From positions 1 through 54,560 of the forward strand of contig JBDSLH010000026.1 of assembly GCA_039916485.1 (NCBI GenBank): 54,560 nucleotides of DNA. Reading direction: 5' to 3'. The position numbers were made by a program, and so were the translations under genes. The notes below the pieces were generated by a model. It made no database searches. It had not been told where the DNA came from and was given only the letters and a program-made list of their open reading frames with translations. Numbering within the stretch: position 1 is the stretch's first letter; each line of letters opens with the position of its first letter. This stretch comes from JAPUDQ01 sp039916485. Lineage in GTDB: Bacteria > Patescibacteriota > Saccharimonadia > Saccharimonadales > Saccharimonadaceae. This document shows, in pieces, positions 15,770 through 22,728 of this stretch.

Positions 15770-16552
15770 TTACTCAGGTTGTTTGTTTGCCAAATCGATC
15801 ATTGAATCTTCTGGAGACTGCTTTAACTGCCTGGTACGGTGAGTCTTTGACTTTGCAGTAGGTACTCGCTTTTGTTCCGCAGTATGTTTTGCAAATACCA
15901 TACGGCCAGCCTCGGTCTGTAGAACTCGTATCGTTTCTACCTCAATAGTTGAACCAATCGCAGCTTTCCCATTATCTACAACGACCATCGATCCATCATC
16001 GAGGTATCCTACACCTTGGTCTTTATTTTGACCCCGGGAGACAATATGTACATGGACTTTCTCACCAGGCAAATGCATCGGACGCAGTGCATGCGCCAGT
16101 TCGTTAACGTTGACTACCACGATTTGCTCAGTGCGCGCAACTTTGTTGAGATTATAATCTGTTGTACATAATTTTGCTTGAAGCTTTTTAGCCAGCGTAA
16201 TAAGCTGTTCATCGACATCGGTAACTTTTACACCATCGTCGTATATACGTGCTGAAATTGTGTCTATTTCTAAAAGTTGTTGGACAACGTCGAGGCCATA
16301 ACGGGCACGTTCTCGCTTCAAATGGTCAGCTTTGTCTGCCATATACTGTAGTTCACGCGTTACACTTTTGGGTATGAGTAGTTCAGCCCCTAAGAATCCC
16401 GAACGTGCAATAGTCACGATCCTGCCATCAATGAGTGCACTTGTGTCACACAGAATTTTATCTTTGTTCTTTCTATTAACCACTGATGTTTGACTTACTA
16501 TCAAATAGCTCGTTTGGAGCAAAATAATTGCGAGTAGTGCTGTATTAAGCAT
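15770..16552 (-). CDS. PIN/TRAM-domain protein (YacL-like)
   Basis: 260 aa. An N-terminal membrane-inserted helix (about 2-20) is followed by a PIN nuclease domain with the acidic set Asp36 (ILCDTSALIDGR), Glu67, Asp114 and Asp132 (CTTDYNLNKVA). A TRAM RNA-binding domain spans about 160-225, and the C-terminal tail is basic. Family members are membrane-linked putative RNases. It starts 1 nt after the radA stop. The radA-yacL neighbourhood matches the clpC-radA-disA-yacL order of Firmicutes, here without disA. Confidence 0.88.
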   Translation of the reverse strand: MLNTALLAIILLQTSYLIVSQTSVVNRKNKDKILCDTSALIDGRIVTIARSGFLGAELLIPKSVTRELQYMADKADHLKRERARYGLDVVQQLLEIDTISARIYDDGVKVTDVDEQLITLAKKLQAKLCTTDYNLNKVARTEQIVVVNVNELAHALRPMHLPGEKVHVHIVSRGQNKDQGVGYLDDGSMVVVDNGKAAIGSTIEVETIRVLQTEAGRMVFAKHTAEQKRVPTAKSKTHRTRQLKQSPEDSMIDLANKQPE

Positions 16553-16553
16553 A

Positions 16554-17906
16554 TTAACCTTTCGTATTAACTAAATATCCTCGGAGCGCATCAACGAGTG
16601 TTTTAGTTTCTTTTACATAATTATCGTGTGTTTTCATCGTAGGCGCAACCACATAACTAAATCCTAGCTTCTTTGCCTCGATATTTCGCTTGGCGGCTGC
16701 ATGCGCGGAACGGATTTCTCCACCGAGTCCAACCTCTCCATATACAACGGCGTCGATATCCATCGCACGTCCCGATGCTGCGCTCGCGATAGCCATACAT
16801 ACTGCGAGATCTGCCGCTGGATCCTGGAGCTTGAGACCGCCGACAACATTAACAAAAATATCTTTATCTCCAAGCTGTAGCTTTGTGCGTTTTTCCATCA
16901 CTGCAATTAACAACTGTAAGCGATTTAGATCAAACCCACTTGATGTCCGTTTTGGATACCCAAAATGAGACTGCGTCACCAATGCTTGAATCTCGACCAA
17001 AAGCGGCCGATTACCTTCCATTGTAGCAAGTACAATTGATCCGTCCGATTGTGATCGCTCCGAAAGTAATCCAGCAGATGGATTATCGACAGGTTGTAGT
17101 CCCTTTTCTGTCATCTCTAAGATCGCCACCTCTGATGTAGAGCCGTACCGGTTTTTGATAGAACGAACGATCTTTAGACCACCATACCGATCACCCTCAA
17201 ACTGCACGACGACATCAACAAGATGCTCCATAACCTTTGGACCAGCAATGCTTCCCTCTTTCGTTACATGACCAACCAAAATGATTGTTGTATGAGACTC
17301 CTTGGCGGCTCGAATAAGTAGATTGGTGGCATTAGTAATCTGGCTAACTGTGCCAGGTGCACTCGCTATATCGGCCATCATCATGGTCTGTATCGAATCA
17401 ATAATCGCCAATGCCTGCGAGCTATCACGTATTGTTGCTGCAATATCATCTGCACTAGTGCTTGATGCGAGTTGTAGCTTTTTGGCACCTACACCGAGTC
17501 GGTCACCACGTAGCTTTACCTGGCCGATAGACTCCTCACCTGTGACATAGAGAACATTACGCTCAGATGCAACAAAAGCTGCAAGCTGCAACAGCAACGT
17601 GCTTTTACCAATACCCGGCTCACCACTAACCAAAATAACACTACCGGGCATTAAACCACCACCCAAAATATCATTTATTTCACCGAATCCTGTATCAACT
17701 CTATTTTGTATCGAGTCTATACTCACGTCTTTAAACTCAGTACTTTGCAGCTTTGCACCTTGAGACCTGGCGACAACTGATTTGCCGTCAGCTGTCACCG
17801 TAGATTCGACAAGACTGTTCCAGCTGCCGCAGTTTTCGCATCTGCCAGACCACTTGGGATAGGACGTAGCACATTGTTGACAGACGTATTTATGTGATTT
17901 AGCCAT
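16554..17906 (-). CDS. radA: DNA repair protein RadA
   Basis: A RecA-like ATPase that promotes branch migration during recombination. The N-terminal zinc finger has Cys9, Cys12, Cys23 and Cys26. Walker A is SGEPGIGKST at about 94-103. The RadA-specific KNRYG motif lies at about 253 (SIKNRYGSTSE). A C-terminal Lon-protease-like domain follows (FVNVVGGLKLQDPAADLA, GEVGLGGEIR). 450 aa, normal length. The ATG overlaps the stop of the HExxH gene by 1 nt (TAATG), and the next gene starts after 1 nt. Confidence 0.97.
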   Translation of the reverse strand: MAKSHKYVCQQCATSYPKWSGRCENCGSWNSLVESTVTADGKSVVARSQGAKLQSTEFKDVSIDSIQNRVDTGFGEINDILGGGLMPGSVILVSGEPGIGKSTLLLQLAAFVASERNVLYVTGEESIGQVKLRGDRLGVGAKKLQLASSTSADDIAATIRDSSQALAIIDSIQTMMMADIASAPGTVSQITNATNLLIRAAKESHTTIILVGHVTKEGSIAGPKVMEHLVDVVVQFEGDRYGGLKIVRSIKNRYGSTSEVAILEMTEKGLQPVDNPSAGLLSERSQSDGSIVLATMEGNRPLLVEIQALVTQSHFGYPKRTSSGFDLNRLQLLIAVMEKRTKLQLGDKDIFVNVVGGLKLQDPAADLAVCMAIASAASGRAMDIDAVVYGEVGLGGEIRSAHAAAKRNIEAKKLGFSYVVAPTMKTHDNYVKETKTLVDALRGYLVNTKG

Positions 17907-18898
17907 TACAGTGATGGTACCTCAGGAAGGCTTGTAGAATCAATGCTGTCTTGCAGGCCTGCCGCAGTACCATTCAACGCCTCTAGTTCGGCACGCTTCG
18001 CCTCATAAGAATCTATCGACGCCATAATCACATAACGGAAACTTGATAATTCACGCTGCTGAGCGACAAGTCGGCTACGCTCGGCATTAAATTGTGCTTG
18101 AGATGAGAACCCGCTATTTTCAGCCCGCTGGTTAAATGAGGCTACCTCCTCTTGCTGCTGAGAAAAGCGTGTTTTATAAGATTGGTTATCTTTATTGATT
18201 TGCTCTGCTAAGGCGTTCAGCTCATTCACAAGTTGTGTTTGTTTAAGCTCAAGCTCGGCAAAAACTTGCTCATATTTGTTCGAAAGAGCAACAAGTGATA
18301 ATCGATTGGTAAAGTATTGAGCATAGTACGTCTCAAGCTCTGCAGGTAATTCAGTAGCTTCTGACCCTAACATGGAGTGCAGTTCATTTAAACGCTCACC
18401 GGGTTCTGTTTGATCATAGAGTGCTAATTTTTTTTCAATACTAGGATTTTTTAGTGATCGAGCGGTCTCATCGATCAGTCCATCGACCCGGTTTCGTTCA
18501 GTCTCAGACAGTCGAGTGTAGGCCGCATGTAACATTTCATGTGCTGCTGTTACCTCTTTTATACCATCAAGACGTGGGTCAGTAATGTCGTATAAATATA
18601 TTATCCGACCTGCGTAGCAACCAAGAATTGCCGTTTGCTCGGCATGTTTGCGGCAATGCTCATTGAAGGCATTCCGGTTTTCGACACGTGGCTGTGAAGC
18701 GTAAAACAAAAAACGACCTTTATCATTCAAAGCAGCACGCTCAGCGATTGCTTCTATGGTGTTCGTTGGCTTATACTGCCACACCGTCAATTGGTCGACG
18801 ACGTAATCACGATGAAAAAATATCCAGATAGTGAGAGCAAGTACCAGGAGACTAACAACCAGTCGTGGAATCGACGTATGTTTAGTCGTTTGCTGCAT
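17906..18898 (-). CDS. Membrane-anchored protein with HExxH motif and coiled coil
   Basis: 330 aa. One N-terminal transmembrane helix (LVVSLLVLALTIWIFF, about 12-28) is followed by a domain with the zinc-peptidase-like motif AAHEMLHAAYTRLSETER (about 118-135) and then a long Gln/Glu/Lys-rich helical region (about 190-310) likely to form a coiled coil. The HEMLH motif suggests a metallopeptidase, but a third ligand is not obvious. The start at 18898 overlaps the 3' end of clpC by 17 nt (GTG 18907 is an alternative), so it is co-translated with clpC. Its place in the clpC-radA operon hints at a role in envelope proteostasis. That role is inferred. Confidence 0.72.
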   Translation of the reverse strand: MQQTTKHTSIPRLVVSLLVLALTIWIFFHRDYVVDQLTVWQYKPTNTIEAIAERAALNDKGRFLFYASQPRVENRNAFNEHCRKHAEQTAILGCYAGRIIYLYDITDPRLDGIKEVTAAHEMLHAAYTRLSETERNRVDGLIDETARSLKNPSIEKKLALYDQTEPGERLNELHSMLGSEATELPAELETYYAQYFTNRLSLVALSNKYEQVFAELELKQTQLVNELNALAEQINKDNQSYKTRFSQQQEEVASFNQRAENSGFSSQAQFNAERSRLVAQQRELSSFRYVIMASIDSYEAKRAELEALNGTAAGLQDSIDSTSLPEVPSL

Positions 18899-21374
18899 GT
18901 GTGTCACTCTCTGTGTGCTGTGTCAGAGTAATCGTACCTTTTTGAGCACCAATAGTCACAATAGTGCCTTTGTCATATGTTCCATCGAGGAGTCCTTCGG
19001 CGATAGGATGTTCGAGCTCGTTTTGTATCGTACGTCTCAGCGGACGAACACCGAATTTTGAGTCGTAGCCTTTGTCAATGAGTACGTTCTTTGCAGCTGA
19101 AGTGACACGCATACCCACCCCTTTTCGCTGTAAACGCTTCTCAAGATCAGCAATCTGAATATCAAGTATTTTACGAACTTCGCTTTTGGTAAGAGAACGA
19201 AATACGACGACATCATCAAAACGATTTATCAGTTCAGGACGCATCATATCACTCAGTGCTTTTCGTGCAGCATCAACATTATGCTCATGTACATGATTCA
19301 ATTCTTTACGGTCTTTAGGACTCACGACCTCAAAACCAATCTCTGATTCTTTGTACATTCGATCTGCACCAAGATTACTAGTCAAGATGACCACGGTATT
19401 TGAAAAATCAACTTTTTTACCCTTTGCATCTGTAAGAGTTCCGTCTTCTAGCAGTTGCAGTAATAGCTGGAAAATATCAGGATGTGCTTTTTCAATTTCA
19501 TCAAACAACACAACACTATATGGCTGACGCCGGATTTTGTCCGTCAACTGTCCACCGTCTTCATAACCGACATACCCAGCCGGTGCGCCCAGTAGACGTG
19601 CACTCGTATGACGTTCTTTAAATTCACTCATATCAATCTTAATGAGTGCTTTATCGGACCCAAAAACTTCTTTTGCTACGACTCGGGCAAGCTCGGTTTT
19701 TCCAACGCCTGTCGGACCCATAAATACAAACGATCCAATCGGACGTTTACCATCAGTGATTCCTGATCGGTTTCGTCGTATTGCCTTAGAGACTGCAGCT
19801 ATTGCTTCTGTCTGACCAATAACATATTTCCCAAGATGTTGTTCTAGTTTTCGGAGAAGTGATAGCTCTGACCGCTTCAGCTGCCGAAGTGGCACTCCGG
19901 TCATCGTCGAAACTGCTTCAGCAACGGTATCACTGGTAAGCTGTTTGACCTCTTTGTTTTTTTGAGTTTCCTGTTCGGCTTGCAACTCCTCACGCAAGCG
20001 ACTCATACGCATTTTGTACAGGGCTGCTCGTTCATAATCTTCCGCCTGAGCTGCATCTTCCATTTTGTCTTCAAGATGGCGAATTTCCTTCATAAGTTCT
20101 CGTGCTCGGCTTGGTTTGTGACCTCGTTGTACTCGCAACAGTGCGGCAGCTTCATCGATTACGTCGAGGGCCTTATCCGGCATATGGCGCTCTGCAACAT
20201 AACGATCCGCCATGTACACGGCATCTTCAATGACTTCGTCACTCATTTGCACACCATGGAACGTTTCGTAGTGTGTACGTAGCCCTCGTACTATAGCGAT
20301 TGTGTCTGTAAAGCTAGGCTCAGGCACAATGACTGGCTGCAAACGTCGCTCTAATGCGGCATCCTTCTCGATGTGTTTACGATACTCATCAAGCGTTGTA
20401 GCACCAATGAGTCTCATTGACCCACGTGCAAGCGCAGGTTTGAGTATATTTGCGGCATCCATTGAGCCTTCGGCAGAACCAGCACCGACTAAAATATGCA
20501 TTTCATCAATAAATACGATGACTTGTGGATCTTCTTTGATCTCGTCCATGACCTTCTTGATCCGCTCTTCAAATTCTCCACGATATTTTGTACCTGCGAC
20601 CATACTGGCCATATCAAGCAAAATGATCCGCTTTTCAAGTAGGTGTTCAGGCACGTCTTCTTGTGAAATACGGGTAGCAAGGCCTTCGACAATAGCAGTC
20701 TTACCCACACCTGGGTCACCGATTAGTATGGGATTGTTTTTAGTGCGTCGACTAAGAATAGTGATCATACGACTAATCTGCTCATCGCGACCGATCACTG
20801 GATCTAATTTACCTTCTCGAGCAAGAGCTGTTATGTCAGACCCAAACTTACTCAGCGCTGGCTGCTTGGTTTTATTCCGTTGTCGCGTGCTTTGACCATT
20901 ACCTGTGTCCTGATCGAGTTGCTGTCTATTTAAGTATGCTTCTAAATCGCTTACCAGCTCATCAACATTGACGCTCATGTCACGCAGTAGTACAGTAGCG
21001 CGGGCATTTTTTTGGCTCAATATACTAAAGAGGATGTGTTCTGTCCCACAATAATCCTGTCGAAATTCCTGTGCAATATCCCAACTCATACGCAACGTTA
21101 GTTTGGCGGTCTCGCTGAGACCTTTAGCGCCAGTACTTACGACAAGCGCGCGTGGTGTCAAATTTAATGCCCGCTGAGCTTTATCGAGCGTAACATTAGC
21201 ATCAGCAAGTAACTTGGCACCGACTGAGGTTTCTTGTGATAAGACGCCAAGCAATAAATGTTCGGTACCAATGTATGAGCTGCCTAGCCCACGTGCCGAT
21301 AACTCTGCATGGTGCAAGCTGCTCCGGGCATTATCGGTTAAGTGATCTATAAAGTCTGCGAAATTTTCTGGCAT
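18882..21374 (-). CDS. clpC: ATP-dependent Clp protease ATP-binding subunit ClpC
   Basis: A HSP100 AAA+ unfoldase that feeds proteins to ClpP. 830 aa from ATG 21374, chosen because GGAGAGGGAAC lies directly upstream; an in-frame start at 21410 lacks one. Two Clp_N repeats occupy about 1-150. D1 Walker A is GDPGVGKT at 219-226 with Walker B VIVFIDEMH. The UVR motif region (about 425-465) that defines ClpC follows. D2 Walker A is GPTGVGKT at about 560, and the conserved C-terminal domain ends the protein. First gene of the clpC - HExxH - radA - PIN/TRAM operon. mcsA, mcsB and ctsR are not adjacent. A CIRCE element overlaps its promoter. Confidence 0.97.
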   Translation of the reverse strand: MPENFADFIDHLTDNARSSLHHAELSARGLGSSYIGTEHLLLGVLSQETSVGAKLLADANVTLDKAQRALNLTPRALVVSTGAKGLSETAKLTLRMSWDIAQEFRQDYCGTEHILFSILSQKNARATVLLRDMSVNVDELVSDLEAYLNRQQLDQDTGNGQSTRQRNKTKQPALSKFGSDITALAREGKLDPVIGRDEQISRMITILSRRTKNNPILIGDPGVGKTAIVEGLATRISQEDVPEHLLEKRIILLDMASMVAGTKYRGEFEERIKKVMDEIKEDPQVIVFIDEMHILVGAGSAEGSMDAANILKPALARGSMRLIGATTLDEYRKHIEKDAALERRLQPVIVPEPSFTDTIAIVRGLRTHYETFHGVQMSDEVIEDAVYMADRYVAERHMPDKALDVIDEAAALLRVQRGHKPSRARELMKEIRHLEDKMEDAAQAEDYERAALYKMRMSRLREELQAEQETQKNKEVKQLTSDTVAEAVSTMTGVPLRQLKRSELSLLRKLEQHLGKYVIGQTEAIAAVSKAIRRNRSGITDGKRPIGSFVFMGPTGVGKTELARVVAKEVFGSDKALIKIDMSEFKERHTSARLLGAPAGYVGYEDGGQLTDKIRRQPYSVVLFDEIEKAHPDIFQLLLQLLEDGTLTDAKGKKVDFSNTVVILTSNLGADRMYKESEIGFEVVSPKDRKELNHVHEHNVDAARKALSDMMRPELINRFDDVVVFRSLTKSEVRKILDIQIADLEKRLQRKGVGMRVTSAAKNVLIDKGYDSKFGVRPLRRTIQNELEHPIAEGLLDGTYDKGTIVTIGAQKGTITLTQHTESDTHAAND

Positions 21375-21428
21375 TGTTCCCTCTCCTCGAGCCTGGGATG
21401 ATATAGCCACAACGCTCGTTATACATCT

Positions 21429-21456
21429 AGTATATCAAAACTAGCACTCTCGTCAA
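21429..21456 (-). promoter_or_regulatory. clpC promoter
   Basis: Minus-strand TTGACG (21456-21451), 16-nt spacer, TATACT (21434-21429). The -35 box lies in the CIRCE spacer, exactly as at clpP. Unlike clpP, about 50 nt of leader with a strong ribosome binding site follows. Confidence 0.75.
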
Positions 21457-21467
21457 CAGAGTGCTAG
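21441..21467. promoter_or_regulatory. CIRCE operator (HrcA site) upstream of clpC
   Basis: A 9-N9-9 inverted repeat, CTAGCACTC ... GAGTGCTAG, differs from the consensus only by a compensated outermost pair. Flanking AAAA/TTTT extends the palindrome to 13 bp per arm. It lies 17 nt beyond the nusA stop, so it may also act as the nusA terminator. Confidence 0.9.
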
Positions 21468-21483
21468 TTTTCGGATTATTATG

Positions 21484-22617
21484 TTACTTCTCGTCAGCTT
21501 CTTCGATAGCGCTAAAGAGTTCATCCTCAATGTTCTTACGAGGTTTCTTGTCTGCTTTTGGAGCAGGAGCAGCTGTTAATGGTGTGATATCTAGTTCGTA
21601 GCCAGTTAGCTTACTCGCAAGACGAACGTTCTGACCACCTCGACCGATAGCTATTGACTGTTGATCTTCAGAGACAAACACCTTGGCGCGTTTTGGCTCA
21701 GTGTCTTCCAACTCTATACGAGCAATCTCAGCAGGGCTGAGAGCATTTGAGATAAAGGAAGTGATGTCTTCGTCATAGGTGATGATATCGATTTTTTCTT
21801 GTTCACCAATTTCATTCATGACTGCATTTACACGAGTTCCATGACCACCAACAAACGTTCCTACTGGGTCGACACCCGGGACATTAGATGCAACGGCTAG
21901 TTTCGTTCGCTTGCCTGCTTCACGAGCAATTGCTTTAATCTCAACGGCGCCAGTTTCCATTTCAGGAACTTCTTGGCGGAAGAGATACTCGACAAAGGCT
22001 TCGTTTGCACGCGTCAAAATGAGTTGCGGACCCCGAGCATCACGCTCAACGTCTTTAAGGTATACCTTTACACGTGAACCAATAGAGTAGTATTCACCAG
22101 GAATTTGCTCACTCTGTGGCAAAATGCCCATTGTCTTTCCAAGTTCAACTCGGACTACACGTGCATCAACGCGTTGCACTGTTCCAACCAGTACTGTACC
22201 GATTTTGTCAGCAAACTCTTCGAGTACAACTTCTCGTTCAGCTTCACGTAGCTTTTGGAGAACAACTTGCTTTGCTGTTTGCGCTGCAACACGTCCAAAA
22301 CTAACCGCATCGTGCTCTTCCTCGACGACATCACCGACTACGGCACCTTTTTTCAGTTCTTGTGCAGAAGCCACACTTAACTCAGTTGCTGAATTTTCTA
22401 CTTCGTCAACAACTTGGTACATAACAAATACCTTGGCTGTCCCTTTGACAGTATTGAGCTCCGCTCGGACATCTTGTTCACGGTCACCATTGTCACGGCG
22501 CCATGCAGCTGCGACTGCTTGTTGCACAACATCCATGATTGTTTCTTCAGGAAGATTTTTTTCTTCGGCAATAGTGGTTATGGCGAGAACAAGCTGTTTC
22601 ACGTTAAGATCTTGCAT
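21484..22617 (-). CDS. nusA: Transcription termination/antitermination factor NusA
   Basis: An RNA polymerase-associated factor controlling pausing, termination and antitermination. The N-terminal NusA domain (MQDLNVKQLVLAITTIAEEKNLPEETI) is followed by an S1 domain (about 140-205) and two KH domains, including GTFVGGHGTRVNAVMNEIGEQEKIDI and IAIGRGGQNVRLASKLTGYELDI. 377 aa with a short charged tail and no C-terminal acidic repeats. The usual rimP and infB neighbours are absent. The ribosome binding site AAGGAG precedes the ATG. A hairpin with a T tract lies between the promoter and the gene. Confidence 0.96.
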   Translation of the reverse strand: MQDLNVKQLVLAITTIAEEKNLPEETIMDVVQQAVAAAWRRDNGDREQDVRAELNTVKGTAKVFVMYQVVDEVENSATELSVASAQELKKGAVVGDVVEEEHDAVSFGRVAAQTAKQVVLQKLREAEREVVLEEFADKIGTVLVGTVQRVDARVVRVELGKTMGILPQSEQIPGEYYSIGSRVKVYLKDVERDARGPQLILTRANEAFVEYLFRQEVPEMETGAVEIKAIAREAGKRTKLAVASNVPGVDPVGTFVGGHGTRVNAVMNEIGEQEKIDIITYDEDITSFISNALSPAEIARIELEDTEPKRAKVFVSEDQQSIAIGRGGQNVRLASKLTGYELDITPLTAAPAPKADKKPRKNIEDELFSAIEEADEK

Positions 22618-22644
22618 AATTACTCCTTATATTGTAATTTTCAT

Positions 22645-22664
22645 CAAAAAACCCGACCTGTCGG
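22645..22664 (-). terminator. Possible attenuator hairpin in the nusA leader
   Basis: On the minus strand, CCGAC-AG-GTCGG is followed by GTTTTTTG, about 30 nt upstream of the nusA ATG and downstream of a TATACT box at 22680-22685. The stem is only 4-5 bp, so the call is tentative. Confidence 0.35.
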
Positions 22665-22679
22665 CCGGATAAGTACTCT

Positions 22680-22707
22680 CATAGTATATCAACTAATTAT
22701 GAAAAAA
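22680..22707 (-). promoter_or_regulatory. nusA promoter
   Basis: Minus-strand TTGTTT (22707-22702) and TATACT (22685-22680) are 16 nt apart. The leader would be about 55 nt and contain the hairpin at 22645-22664. Confidence 0.5.
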
Positions 22708-22715
22708 CAAACTGA

Positions 22716-22721
22716 TACAAT
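22716..22721 (+). promoter_or_regulatory. -10 box of the M1 aminopeptidase gene
   Basis: TACAAT ends 7 nt before the ATG at 22729, placing the transcription start on the start codon. It therefore favours this ATG over the one at 22699. Confidence 0.5.
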
Positions 22722-22728
22722 AGTATAT

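Noticed and set aside
20302..20895. 197-aa plus-strand ORF inside clpC
   Set aside because: Antisense shadow of a strongly conserved ClpC region; Ser/Arg-rich composition typical of antisense frames.
22124..22672. 182-aa plus-strand ORF inside nusA
   Set aside because: Antisense shadow of NusA with no family features.
22414..22728. N-terminal extension of the M1 aminopeptidase frame
   Set aside because: The extension is antisense to nusA; the -10 box and family N-terminus support the start at 22729.
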